A stretch of DNA of 33,986 bases from Symbiodinium natans (GCA_905221605.1 CAJNDS010000051.1:65436-99421); one strand, 5' to 3'; positions 9,065-17,171 are shown, counted from the stretch's first letter. Made by a program: numbers and translations. Notes: a model not told the origin generated them from the sequence alone.

Positions 9065-9212
9065 GGTCCGAATTCTTTCCGAGTCCCAAAAAAACCCTCC
9101 TCGGTCGAGGCTTTGGGTTAAGGGTTTTCGGTCCTGCGTGTGGTCAGCATTCATTCCATACGAAACCAAAGCACCCTTTGGCGAGCCTTTGTGGCCCTCA
9201 TGTATGTGGAGT
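9065..9212 (+). CDS. Exon L21
   Basis: Acceptor ggtgctcag; donor gtagggc. In 1, out 0, 49 codons: VRILSESQKNPPRSRLWVKG, FRSCVWSAFIPYETKAPFGE, PLWPSCMWS. Trp- and Cys-bearing, one of the clearest exons. The upstream intron is G repeats only. Confidence 0.7.
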
Positions 9213-9406
9213 GTAGGGCTTGGTGTGCTCCAACCCTAAACCCTAAGCCCTGAACCCCTGGGCACTCGCAACACAGTTGTATCTGCACTTGTATCCGAAG
9301 TCTTTGTCATATAGCCCTAAACCATAGTGGGTGACGCAGGGGGCTTGTACTAGTGTTTTGTTTGGGCGGCCTTAAGCCCTAAACCCTAACCCTTATAACT
9401 TATAAG

Positions 9407-9470
9407 TGCCAAGCAGGCTCTAGTGATGAAGATTGGAGCCCTTACCTGCATGATCTTTGCGGCTTGCTCA
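9407..9470 (+). CDS. Exon L22
   Basis: Acceptor aacttataag. In 0 reads CQAGSSDEDWSPYLHDLCGL. The donor merges with agggtttaggg. Confidence 0.6.
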
Positions 9471-9551
9471 GGGTTTAGGGTTTAGGGTTTAGGGTTTAGG
9501 GTTTAGAGCTTAGGGGTTTAGGGGTTTAGGGGTTTAGGGTTTAGGGTTTAG

Positions 9552-9588
9552 GGTTGCTCGGAATCCTCAACTTCGGGCAGCCCGGCAT
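9552..9588 (+). CDS. Exon L23
   Basis: The acceptor is inside the repeat (gggtttag). Joined to L22 it reads RLLGILNFGQPGM; donor gtgtaagc. Phase fits L24. Confidence 0.55.
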
Positions 9589-9720
9589 GTGTAAGCACTT
9601 GCCGTTCAGGGGGTTTCGTGGGTTTTTAGGATGAAGCCCGACTTGTGTGGTTTAGGGGTTTAGGGTTTAGGGGTTTAGGGTTTAGGGTTTAGGGTTTAGG
9701 GTTTAGGGTTTAGGGTGTAG

Positions 9721-9808
9721 GGTTTCGGATTTCGACATAACTTCTGGAGTCCCGCTCAAGAACAAAAGAGGCAGATATCACGTATCCTACAAAACCCAAG
9801 CCGGAAGG
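9721..9808 (+). CDS. Exon L24
   Basis: Acceptor gggtgtag. In 1 reads VSDFDITSGVPLKNKRGRYH then VSYKTQAGR. GC donor at 9809 (gctaaagc) or 9815 (gcttaaacc), both out 0. Very protein-like. Confidence 0.65.
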
Positions 9809-9829
9809 GCTAAAGCTTAAACCCTAAAC

Positions 9830-10035
9830 CCGAAACCCTAAACCCTATACCCTAAACCTTAAACCCTAAACCCTAAACCCTAAACCCTAAACCTTAAACC
9901 TTAAACCCTAACCCTAAACCCTAACCCTAAACCCAGACCCTAAACCCTAAACCCTAAACCCTAAACCCTAAACCCTAAACCCTAAACCCTAAACCCTAAA
10001 CCCTAAACCCTAAACCCTAAACCCTAAACCCTAAA
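9830..10035. repeat. CCCTAAA array (C-only intron)
   Basis: About 28 units with CCTTAAA and CCCTAACCCTAAA variants, ending in a pyrimidine tract and cccttacag. Confidence 0.85.
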
Positions 10036-10068
10036 CAATGTCCAATATTTTCCCTTACAGCCCCCGAG

Positions 10069-10103
10069 GAGTTGCAATGTGAAGTACCCAAAGCACCAAT
10101 TCA
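10069..10103 (+). CDS. Exon L25
   Basis: Acceptor cccccgag (or cttacag 8 nt earlier). In 0, out 2 reads ELQCEVPKAPI; donor gttagatatgg. The same frame stays open to 10144 (QLDMAIYFKLTSPL). Confidence 0.5.
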
Positions 10104-10142
10104 GTTAGATATGGCCATCTATTTTAAACTTACTTCGCCTTT

Positions 10143-10230
10143 AGTTGAACTTTAAGTTTTTTTGGGTCTTTTGTTTAGTAGGAATATTAAAGTTTAACCT
10201 TTTTTTCCCCTTGATTACTGGGGAAGTAAG
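10143..10230. repeat. Family E intron element, copy 1
   Basis: Contains gttgaactttaagttttttt and ggaatattaaagtttaacc, an imperfect inverted repeat, and ends in ggggaagtaag, the acceptor for L26. About 85% identical by eye to 33679-33767. Confidence 0.75.
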
Positions 10231-10350
10231 TGAACCTTTCACAACTGGGCCTTGCATGACGGAGAACTCCCTTGTGGTAGCTGGCGATGGGCTGTCGCGG
10301 CCAGTACTCCGGGACTGGTTTGCCGAGCCGCTTAGCTTGTGGGAAAGACG
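10231..10350 (+). CDS. Exon L26
   Basis: Acceptor gaagtaag. In 1 reads EPFTTGPCMTENSLVVAGDG then LSRPVLRDWFAEPLSLWERR. Its last 9 bases, ggaaagacg, recur right after the next intron. Confidence 0.7.
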
Positions 10351-10392
10351 GGTTTAGGGTTTAGGGTTTAGGGTTTAGGGTTTGGAAAGACG
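10351..10392. other. 42-nt telomeric intron with 9-bp flanking direct repeat
   Basis: Five TTTAGGG units between two copies of ggaaagacg (10342-10350 and 10384-10392). Removing 42 nt keeps the frame open through gaa aga cga. This is the clearest insertion-like signature in the window. Confidence 0.6.
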
Positions 10393-10534
10393 AGTCGAGG
10401 TCGAGTGTTCAGGGGGCTTCGTTGGTGATTTTGCATACCTGTTCAGGACGCTGGTACCCGGTTCCTTTCCTGCGTTCTGGGTTTCTTCGTTGAACGAACC
10501 GCAAGCCTTACTCAGAAGTAGCAATATAGGCGGG
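10393..10534 (+). CDS. Exon L27
   Basis: Reads VEVECSGGFVGDFAYLFRTL, VPGSFPAFWVSSLNEPQALL, RSSNIGG; donor gtatcc, out 0. The same frame runs on to a TAG at 10628 if the next intron is kept. Confidence 0.7.
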
Positions 10535-10626
10535 GTATCCACAGGTCAAAAAATGGTGAAGCTCTTTGCAGAGAGCTTCGACTCTCACTTGCTTCTTTCC
10601 TTTTCTAAGATCCAGTTTCCTTGTAG
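10535..10626. other. Ordinary 92-nt intron
   Basis: Has gtatcc, a branch-like tctaag, a pyrimidine-rich tail and ttccttgtag. No telomeric repeat and no inverted repeat, so conventional introns coexist with the telomeric ones. Confidence 0.5.
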
Positions 10627-10737
10627 CTAGCGGACATTTGCAAGGTGCCTGCAGCCCTGCTTACAACTACCCTTGAACCTCCTAGCAGAGTTCAGGCCCT
10701 TGGGTCGAAGGACTTGGGGCTGTCGGGCTCTCACCAG
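10627..10737 (+). CDS. Exon L28
   Basis: In 0, 37 codons: LADICKVPAALLTTTLEPPS then RVQALGSKDLGLSGSHQ. GC donor gcaccctaaacc. The next intron opens directly with the C array. Confidence 0.65.
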
Positions 10738-10993
10738 GCACCCTAAACCCTAAACCCTAAACCCTAAACCCTAAACCCTAAACCCTAAACCCTAAACCCT
10801 AAACCCTAAACCCTAAACCCTAAACCCTAAACCCTAAACCCTAAACCCTAAACCCTAAACCCTAAACCCTAAACCCTAAACCCTAAACCCTAAACCCTAA
10901 ACCCTAAACCCTAAACCCTAAACCCTAAACCCTAAACCCTAAACCCTAAACCCTAAACCCTAAACCCTAAACTAAACCGCAAGCCTCCCTGAG
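10738..10993. other. Intron: one long CCCTAAA array
   Basis: About 33 near-perfect units from gcaccctaaa to aaaccgc, then a short unique tail ending ccctgag. C arm only. Confidence 0.85.
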
Positions 10994-11032
10994 TCCCAGC
11001 TTGTCAGGAAATGGCTGACACCACTGCAATGG
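10994..11032 (+). CDS. Exon L29 (short)
   Basis: Reads SQLVRKWLTPLQW, donor gtgggatag. It may start 10 nt earlier (LPE added) after aaaccgcaag. Confidence 0.5.
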
Positions 11033-11350
11033 GTGGGATAGTTGGACGTTCATGGTGCTTTTCCGAACACAATTATAAGTGTACTTCTAGGGTTTAAGTT
11101 TGCAACTGCACATATAACCCACTTATAATTGTAACTTCAGGGGGCTTGTCAGTGCATCATAAGTGCAGTTCGGAATGGATTGTAAGTACCATGAACCTCC
11201 AAGTACGTATCCTAAAGCCTAAGCCGTATCTCTAAACCCTAAACCCTAAACCCAAAGCCCTAAACCTGAACCCTGAACCCTGAACCCTGAACCCTGAACC
11301 CTGAACCCTAAACCCTAAACCCTGAACCCTGAACCCCGAACCCTAAACCC
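11033..11350. other. Intron with family D element and C arm
   Basis: Holds family D copy 1 (11049-11203), then CCCTGAA and CCCTAAA units. No exon seen. Confidence 0.6.
11049..11203. repeat. Family D inverted repeat, copy 1
   Basis: The end sequences gttcatggtgctttt and agtaccatgaacctccaag are inverse-complementary. The interior has cacaattataagtgtacttc against cacttataattgtaacttc, a second nested inverse pair. Confidence 0.75.
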
Positions 11351-11411
11351 CTCAACTTCATCACCAAGATCGCCCAGGCATGTGTGCGAGGCGCGCAGGC
11401 TTGGGACGAAG
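11351..11411 (+). CDS. Exon L30
   Basis: The first half strongly favours one frame, LNFITKIAQACVRGAQAWDE. There is no AG just before 11351; gatcgcccag (11376) or caccaag (11368) could be the true acceptor. Downstream all three frames are open to 11469. Donor gttggc fits L31; the end is uncertain. Confidence 0.45.
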
Positions 11412-11551
11412 GTTGGCATCATTGGAAGGCTTCAACCCGAGAGGCACAATGAACCCCTATTGCTATTGGTTTAGGGTTTAGGGTTTAGGGTTGAGGGTTT
11501 AGGGTTTAGGGTTTAGGGTTGAGGGTTGAGGGTTGAGGGTTGAGGGTTTAG

Positions 11552-11621
11552 GGTGGAAGAAGCCGGACTAGCTTGGAGGGTTCCTATGTCCCAAACAGGC
11601 CAAGGGCCCATACTTAGCGGA
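11552..11621 (+). CDS. Exon L31
   Basis: The acceptor is gggtttag, or ggtggaag a few bases on. Reads EEAGLAWRVPMSQTGQGPIL then SG; GC donor gccctaaacc. Confidence 0.5.
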
Positions 11622-11767
11622 GCCCTAAACCGTAAACCCTAAACCCTAAGCCCTAAGCCCTAAGCCCTGAGCCCTAAGCCCTGAGCCCCAAACCCTAAAC
11701 CCTAAACCCTGAACCCTAAACCACAAATCCTAAACCCTACACAAACCCTAAACCTTAAACTTACAAG

Positions 11768-11901
11768 CTCTGATCTGATGCCCTGCGCCCCTGAAAGCCA
11801 TGAACCTGGAGCCCCAAAGAGTCCCAAGCCACTAGAGTCCAAGACCCCTAACCGCGAACCCCCCGCAAAGCCCTTGAAACCTCCAGGATTTAGATTTCTA
11901 G
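11768..11901 (+). CDS. Exon L32
   Basis: Acceptor aacttacaag. In 1 reads SDLMPCAPESHEPGAPKSPK, PLESKTPNREPPAKPLKPPG, FRFL. Pro/Lys-rich and likely disordered. The donor merges with ggtttaggg. Confidence 0.6.
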
Positions 11902-11943
11902 GGTTTAGGGTTTAGGGTTTTGGGTTTGGGGTTTAGGGTTTAG
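11902..11943. other. 42-nt telomeric intron
   Basis: Six TTTAGGG-like units, starting ggtttaggg and ending ggtttag. L32 and L33 join in frame (LGLGFNLRVN). Same length as the intron at 10351. Confidence 0.55.
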
Positions 11944-11978
11944 GTTTGGGCTTCAACCTCCGAGTGAACCTCAGGAAG
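11944..11978 (+). CDS. Exon L33 (short)
   Basis: Acceptor gggtttag. In 2 reads LGFNLRVNLRK. The donor merges with ggtttaggg. Confidence 0.45.
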
Positions 11979-12090
11979 GGTTTAGGGTTTAGGGTTTAGG
12001 GTTTAGGGTTTAGGGTGTAGGGTTTAGGGCTGAGGGGTTTCAGGGAACCCCAAAAAACCCCTTAAGCCCTGGCCACCCTACGCCTGACAG

Positions 12091-12153
12091 GTCGCCCGGT
12101 GCCGTCGGCTCGCCCTAGGCGGCCGGGACATCCAAAGAAACGGGCTTCAGGGG
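12091..12153 (+). CDS. Exon L34
   Basis: Acceptor acgcctgacag; donor gtttatttaggg. In 0, out 0 reads VARCRRLALGGRDIQRNGLQ plus G. Confidence 0.6.
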
Positions 12154-12490
12154 GTTTATTTAGGGTTTAGGGTTGTAGGGTTGTAGGGTTTAGGGTTTAG
12201 GGTTTAGGGTTTAGTGTTTAGGGTTTAGGGTTTAGGGTTTAGTGTTTAGGGTTATAGGGTTATAGGGTTATAGGGCGACAGGGTTATGGGGTTTATAGGG
12301 TTATAGGGTTGTAGGGTTATAGGGTTATAGGGTTATAGGGTTATGGGGTTATGGGGTTTTGGGGTTTCAGGGTCTAGGGTTGGGGGCTACAGGGGTAAGG
12401 GTTCAAGGTTCATGAAAGGCTTGTAGGGCTTCGGAGTCTTCAGTCTTCGAGGGTTTAGTGTTCGTTTTGGTTTGCCTTGGCCTTCCCGAG
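12154..12490. other. Intron with GGGTTATA-type G arm
   Basis: TTTAGGG to 12240, then GGGTTATA/GGGTTGTA units (12249-12350), then decayed repeat and a unique tail ending ccttcccgag. Confidence 0.6.
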
Positions 12491-12591
12491 AACCATCTCA
12501 GCGGATACACCCTGACAGATGTGTTGTGGTGTTTTCAGGCTTTATCGGATTCAGAGTTTGTAGGCTTCATGCTCGGGAATGAAGGGGCTAG
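12491..12591 (+). CDS. Exon L35
   Basis: Acceptor cttcccgag; donor gtctagggg. In 0, out 2 reads NHLSGYTLTDVLWCFQALSD then SEFVGFMLGNEGA. Confidence 0.55.
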
Positions 12592-12723
12592 GTCTAGGGG
12601 ATTAGGTTTTAGAGCTTTTCGTTTCAGTTTTCAGGGATGTTGCTTTGTTTTAAGGATTGAGGGCGCAAGATTGGCCAGGATTTTGGGTTTAGGGTTTAGA
12701 GTTTAGGATTTAGGAATGAAAAG

Positions 12724-12822
12724 AAGGGCCCGCCCCCACGGAGTGCCAGAAAATGCACCCAACACCGTGACGACCGTCTCCAAGACCATCAAGCCAAGGA
12801 AGATGAAGAAGAAGAAGAAGAA
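12724..12822 (+). CDS. Exon L36 with poly-Lys end
   Basis: Acceptor aatgaaaag. In 1 reads RARPHGVPENAPNTVTTVSK then TIKPRKM and a Lys run. The donor is unclear: GC (gcagaagaag) or the good gtaaga at 12867. (GAA)n and (AAT)n purine repeats follow to 12965. Confidence 0.5.
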
Positions 12823-12940
12823 GCAGAAGAAGCAGAAGAATAATAATAATAAGAATAATAAGAAGAGTAAGAATATTAAGAAAAAAGAAGGAGAAGAACA
12901 ATAAGAAGAATCAGCAGAAGAAGACGAAGAAAAATAATAA
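12806..12940. repeat. GAA/AAT trinucleotide-rich tract
   Basis: A purine-rich (GAA)n, (AAT)n mixture without stops on either strand for over 60 codons. The long hydrophobic open frames on the minus strand are its complement, not genes. Confidence 0.85.
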
Positions 12941-13019
12941 GAAGAACACAAATCATAAAATGTAGAACAACAAAGGAAGCTTAGGGTTTAGGGTTTAGGG
13001 TTTAGGGTTTAGGGTTTAG

Positions 13020-13058
13020 GGAGGCAATGGTCGGCTTACCCGTATCGCACTGGCTGCG
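13020..13058 (+). CDS. Exon L37 (short)
   Basis: The acceptor is inside the repeat (gggtttag); donor gttttgggc. All three frames are open. Phase favours EAMVGLPVSHWL. Confidence 0.4.
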
Positions 13059-13120
13059 GTTTTGGGCTTTAGGGTTAGTAGGGTTCAGGTTTAGGACTGA
13101 ATTTGGTGGTTAGATTTCAG

Positions 13121-13195
13121 CTTTAATAAAGGTCTTGCCGCCAAACCCTCGACCCTGAATTCGAAGACCGCGACCTCAAACAAAGAGACACAGAG
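13121..13195 (+). CDS. Exon L38
   Basis: Acceptor ttagatttcag; GC donor gcttttaggg. In 1, out 2 reads FNKGLAAKPSTLNSKTATSN then KETQ. Confidence 0.55.
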
Positions 13196-13330
13196 GCTTT
13201 TAGGGTTTAGGGTTTGGGGTTTTGGGTTTTAGTTGGGTTGTTCCCCCTTTTATTAACAGTAATCCCCATTGAGGACTGTTTGTATATGGGGCAACATCCC
13301 TAAACCCTAAGCCCTAAACTCTAAACCCGA

Positions 13331-13384
13331 AACCCCCCCCCCCCCCCCCCAAAAAAAAAAAAAAAAAAAAAAGGGGGGGGGGGG
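13331..13384. repeat. polyC-polyA-polyG hairpin (family C core)
   Basis: About 18 C, 21 A and 12 G in a row; the C and G runs are complementary. The flanks gcaacatccc and ggaacatccc resemble each other in direct orientation. Confidence 0.85.
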
Positions 13385-13422
13385 AACATCCCAAGGTTTA
13401 CGTTTTAGAGGGTTGCTGGCAG

Positions 13423-13490
13423 GGACGTTTCTTGTCGAGCTCTTCTTGGAGAACGAGACAGAGGCCGCAGCAGATGGCAGGGCTTCTAGG
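13423..13490 (+). CDS. Exon L39
   Basis: Acceptor gttgctggcag; donor gtgtgaggg. In 2, out 0 reads TFLVELFLENETEAAADGRA plus SR. A clear acidic helix. Confidence 0.65.
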
Positions 13491-13796
13491 GTGTGAGGGT
13501 TGAAGAGTTTAGGGTTTAGGGTTTAGGGTTTAGGGTTCAGAGACATGGTCCCTTAGTATGGGCCCTCAAATAGGGACCCTTTAGATACCCCTTATGTACG
13601 TTATGAAACACCAGGGCCCGTACTTCAGCTCCTTTTAAGGAAGGTAAGGGACCAGATTCAGGGACCGTGTATCTTCCCCTAGACTAAAGGATTAGGATTC
13701 TAAGGCAAGTTACCCGAAACCCCAAACCCTAAACCCTAAACCCTCAACCCTAAACCCTCAACCCTAAACCCTAAACTCTAAACCCCGCATAAAGAG
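13491..13796. other. Intron: short G arm, family F element, C arm
   Basis: The family F sequence (atggtcccttagtatgggcc at 13544 and gggcccgtacttcagctcc) lies between a short TTTAGGG arm and a CCCTAAA/CCCTCAA arm. Ends ataaagag. Confidence 0.6.
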
Positions 13797-13888
13797 GTGG
13801 CCTTGCACCGGTTTGCCAGCGCCCACCCGTCCTGCACCGCGCGCGAGGGGCCTGGGTGGAGTTGGAACCTTCCAGAACCTACGACAGG
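13797..13888 (+). CDS. Exon L40
   Basis: Acceptor cataaagag; donor gtttagggt. In 0, out 2 reads VALHRFASAHPSCTAREGPG then WSWNLPEPTT. High G/C at third positions. Confidence 0.65.
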
Positions 13889-13997
13889 GTTTAGGGTCCA
13901 GGGTTTAGGGTTCATTGCTAGGGTTCCGGGTTCAGGGTGTAGGTTTCTAGGGTTTAGGGATTCGGGTTCCTTAAGATTCCTGGCTTTTGATTTATAG

Positions 13998-14106
13998 TGA
14001 GTACCCACCCAAACAAGAAGAGGCTTTATGGGAAAGTGAAAATTTTCGGGGTTTGCGGATTGAGTGGAGTGGGGTTTTGGGGGCTCAGATGTTTTGGGGA
14101 TTGTCA
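13998..14106 (+). CDS. Exon L41
   Basis: Acceptor ttttgatttatag; donor gtgagcg. In 1, out 0 reads EYPPKQEEALWESENFRGLR then IEWSGVLGAQMFWGLS. Phase fits L40 and L42. A second frame is also open. Confidence 0.65.
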
Positions 14107-14541
14107 GTGAGCGTCATGCCATAGGCAGACCCCACAGCCCAGAGTTTAGGGTTCTGGGGAAACCCCCTAAACCCTAAACCCTAAACCATAAACCCTAAAC
14201 CCTAAACCCGAAACCCTGGTGTTTTTGTATCTCGAGCCTTTTGGGTCAACCTTAGGCCCTGAGAAAAAGAGAAACCCGAAACCTTATCTGCCCTAGGCCC
14301 TGAAAGCAAAAGCTTCAGTTCTCAACCCTAAGCCCGAAACCTTTTCAGGCCTAAACACGAACCCCTAAACCCTGAACCCTGAACCCTGAACCCTAAACCC
14401 TAAACCCTCAACCCTCAACCCTAAACCCTAAACCCTAAACCCTAAACCCTAAACCCTAGACCCTAGACCCTAGACCCTAGACCCTAAACCCTAAACCCTA
14501 AACCCTAAACCCTAGCTCTCTGCTTAGGCCCTGCAGAGCAG
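14107..14541. other. Intron: decayed C arm with CCCTAGA units
   Basis: Unique pieces between CCCTAAA, CCCTGAA and CCCTAGA units, ending cctgcagagcag. No supported exon in the unique parts. Confidence 0.55.
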
Positions 14542-14593
14542 GTCGACTGCGAGTCGCAGGTGTCCGGCGCCCAAGTGCGCTGGCAGCTCATCA
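14542..14593 (+). CDS. Exon L42
   Basis: Acceptor ctgcagagcag. In 0 reads VDCESQVSGAQVRWQLI; the next codon is shared with gttaggg. Strong coding look. Confidence 0.65.
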
Positions 14594-14733
14594 GGGTTAG
14601 GGTTTAGGGTTTAGGGTTTAGGGTTTAGGGTTTAGGGTTTAGGGTTTAGGGTTTAGGGTTTAGGGTTTAGGGCTTAGGGCTTAGGGCTTAGGGTTTAGGG
14701 TTTAGGGTTTAGGGTTTAGGGTTTAGGGTTTAG
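14594..14733. other. Intron: pure TTTAGGG array
   Basis: About 20 units with no spacer and no C arm. Both splice sites fall inside the repeat, so the exon join (atc agg ttt) is the same wherever the 2-nt overlap is cut. Confidence 0.7.
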
Positions 14734-14817
14734 GGTTTCAAAGCTCTACTGACTTCTCAACCAAGGGAGCTTACATGGGCACCAGACCGTGCCCGTGGCC
14801 CTTCTCGCGTTCCAAGG
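14734..14817 (+). CDS. Exon L43
   Basis: Acceptor gggtttag. Reads FQSSTDFSTKGAYMGTRPCP then WPFSRSK; donor gtttcttcc. Confidence 0.6.
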
Positions 14818-15209
14818 GTTTCTTCCTCTAAACCCTAAGCCCTGAACCCAAAAGCCTAAACCCGAAACCCGAAACCGTAAACCCTAAACCCTAAACCCTA
14901 AACCCTAAACCCTAAACCCTAGACCCTAAACCCTAAACTCTAAACCCTAAACCCTAAACCCTACAATTCAGGGTTTTGAGGTTTAGAGGCCTTAGGGTTG
15001 CTACCCTAAACCCCAAACCCTAAACCCTAGGATGCCCCGAAACCCTAAGCCCCAAACCTTAGATTGCCCGAAACCCTAGACCCTCGACCCTAAACCCTAA
15101 ACCCTAACCCCTAACCCCTAACCCCTAACCCCTAAACCCTAAACCCTAAACCCTAAACCCCTGCTGATTTCGGGTTGTTAGACTTCTTGGCCTACCTTCG
15201 CTGCCGCAG
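14818..15209. other. Intron dominated by C-type repeats
   Basis: CCCTAAA, CCCGAAA and CCCCTAA units with a short inverted G stretch near 14970-15000. A normal-looking pyrimidine-rich tail ends gctgccgcag. Confidence 0.6.
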
Positions 15210-15285
15210 CCGGAATTCGTCCAGCAGGGTCTTGGAGGGCTCAAGACGAGCTCCCAGCAGACCTTTGGGGGCTTGCTCGAGTTCA
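15210..15285 (+). CDS. Exon L44
   Basis: Acceptor cgctgccgcag; donor gtgtaggg. In 0, out 1 reads PEFVQQGLGGLKTSSQQTFG then GLLEF. Confidence 0.65.
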
Positions 15286-15347
15286 GTGTAGGGTTTAGGG
15301 TTTAGGGTTTAGGGCTTAGGGTTTAGGGTTTAGGATTTAGGGTTTAG

Positions 15348-15492
15348 GGGTTTGAACATCTTGAGGTCTGCTTCCTGTAAGGTTGGGAAGACAAAGCGTT
15401 TTTGGGGTTTTGAGCATCCACCGCATAGGAGAGTTGCGGGCTCTCGGCCGCTTTTTGCGGGTCTGGACAAAGTAGTTGGCTTAAAGGATGTT
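15348..15492 (+). CDS. Exon L45
   Basis: The acceptor is inside the repeat. A frame open for 48 codons reads LNILRSASCKVGKTKRFWGF, EHPPHRRVAGSRPLFAGLDK, VVGLKDV; GC donor gccctaaacc. The start is uncertain by a few bases because phase with L44 is off by one. Confidence 0.5.
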
Positions 15493-15535
15493 GCCCTAAA
15501 CCCTAAACCCTAAACCCTGAACCCAAACCCTGTAG

Positions 15536-15730
15536 TGGAAGGGAAGGGTACGACATCCAAAGCCCCGAGCCCTTAGCCTCTCCCTCTTACCCCTTTTCCA
15601 GTTGCAAGTCTTCCCCATATACCATAGTATACTATACTATAGTCCATTGTACTATACTATAATCTACTACAATCTACTACAATCTACTATAATGTTCTCA
15701 CCCCGCTTTGGGAAATTCATGTTTGGGGGA
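15536..15730 (+). CDS. Exon L46
   Basis: Acceptor accctgtag. In 0, 65 codons open: WKGRVRHPKPRALSLSLLPL at the start, MFSPRFGKFMFGG at the end, and a Tyr/Ile-rich middle from a (TATAC)n-like tract (15622-15690). GC donor gcgggaccc. The AT-rich middle may be a separate intron. Confidence 0.45.
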
Positions 15731-15874
15731 GCGGGACCCTAAACCCTAAACCCTAAACCCTAAACCCTAAACCCTAAACCCTAAACCCTAAACCCTAAAC
15801 CCTAAACCCTAAACCCTAAACCCTAGGGTTTAGGGTTTAGGGTAGGGGGGGGGGGGGGGGGGCAAAGGCTTGAG
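15731..15874. other. Intron with head-to-head telomeric junction
   Basis: About 13 CCCTAAA units run straight into ccctagggtttagggtttag with no spacer, then 19 G and gcaaaggcttgag. Confidence 0.7.
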
Positions 15875-15962
15875 GGCATTCCGGGCACGCCGAGTTCCAT
15901 GAGCGATGGCGAGGATGAAGTCGGCCACGAGAGCCTTGCCACTTGGGACCTTGCTTTTAGTG
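15875..15962 (+). CDS. Exon L47
   Basis: Acceptor aggcttgag. In 0 reads GIPGTPSSMSDGEDEVGHES then LATWDLAFS. The donor merges with ggtttaggg. Confidence 0.65.
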
Positions 15963-16144
15963 GGTTTAGGGTTTAGGGTTTAGGGTTTAGGGTTTAGGGT
16001 TTAGGGTTTAGGGTTTAGGGTTTAGGGTTTTTGGCTCTTTAGGGTCTAAAGTTCATTATAAGCCCTGAACCTTAAACCTTGAATGCTAGATGGAGTCATC
16101 TTGAGGGTGTATAGGCTTTTGGTGATCATGGCTTACTGTTTCAG

Positions 16145-16212
16145 GGTCTAGGTTTCTCGGTAGGAAATCAGGGATCGAGGCAGACGGCCCAGGGCATGAG
16201 AGCTTCAGACTT
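16145..16212 (+). CDS. Exon L48, possible gene end
   Basis: Acceptor tactgtttcag. In 2 reads SRFLGRKSGIEADGPGHESF then RL, followed by TAA at 16213-16215. Either a terminal exon, or spliced before the stop to L49. Confidence 0.5.
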
Positions 16213-16235
16213 TAAATGAGCTTCACCTCATAGAG

Positions 16236-16891
16236 AGCTCAACCGCTTGCGAGCCAAGGCAGCGCGCCACATCTTCCGCACCCCCACGCGGGAGCCGCCC
16301 ATGCCCACGGCCGCGCAGCGCGCGGCGCTGCTGGACGGGGTGGCGGAGAGCGAGTCCACAGCGACCCCCCGCCACGCGGAAGCCGCAGATCCGCCAAAGC
16401 CCAAGGTCGAGGTGGTCCCTCCAAGGACCTGGAGCCCCACGCCTGTCTTCAGGCCCTTGTCGCAGTCCCTCAGCCCATGGTCAGGATCTCTGTTTCAGCC
16501 GCTGCTGGCCCCGCCGCTTGCGAGCTTTGTACAGACACCAGGGCCGGTGCCTGCACCTTTGCCTCTGCAACAGAGTCCGATCTTCAGCTCGCACCGGCAC
16601 TGCGCCCCTCCCGCACAGCTTCCATCCCCACCATGGGCCTTGCATGCCAGGCCGGCGCCGGCCTCGGCTTGGAGGATCTCGCAGCAGGAAGCACACGCAG
16701 CCGCGCAGACAGCACACCTGAGGCACGCCAGCAGCGCTCTGTGGCGGAGCCCCAGCCCACAGTCAAGCCCTGGCTTGGGCAGAAGGCTTTGCAGGTCGCT
16801 CTCACCGGACCTGCGGCAGGTGACAGGAGAACCCAGAGAACCCTTGTCCCCACCGCCCCCCTTTGCCAACATCCTGTCCCGTGGGATCCCG
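16236..16891 (+). CDS. Exon L49, long Pro-rich exon
   Basis: The largest exon. A helical start (LNRLRAKAARHIFRTPTREP, AAQRAALLDGVAESESTATP) is followed by a Pro/Ser/Ala-rich disordered region. Starts after ctcatagag. I end it at a GC donor gcaagtgaaat (16892), which joins in phase to L50. Without that intron the frame runs on as a Pro/His tract to TAA at 17084-17086. No catalytic domain recognised. Confidence 0.65.
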
Positions 16892-17090
16892 GCAAGTGAA
16901 ATCCCCCGACCACCACCCACACCACCACCCCATCCGCATCCGCCCCATGTGCCACCTCCGCCTCCCGCCCCTCCCCCGCCTCCTGCGCACAACCTGCCGG
17001 CTGCGGATCGGACGCCTTCGGAGAAAGCCCCAGAGCCTTCCCCACCCACGAGGCCGGGAGATGCCAACTTCTGGTTTATGTGCTAAGCAG

Positions 17091-17171
17091 GTGCCCAAGA
17101 TCCTGGTAGCATTTCTTGACGGGTTGAGAGCATGGGGTTTACTTGATTTGGCCCCTCTATACTACTATTTT
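17091..17171 (+). CDS. Exon L50
   Basis: Acceptor tgctaagcag. In 0 reads VPKILVAFLDGLRAWGLLDL then APLYYYF; GC donor gcttaagaacccc. If L49 ends at its TAA, this is 3'UTR instead. Confidence 0.45.

Noticed and set aside
12703-12951. Leu- and Ser/Phe-rich minus-strand frames
   Set aside because: Complement of a GAA/AAT purine tract; the + strand has a phase-consistent exon there.
16228-17098. Several long minus-strand frames opposite the Pro-rich exon
   Set aside because: High GC removes stops on both strands; the + frame has the right splice context and codon bias in its first part.
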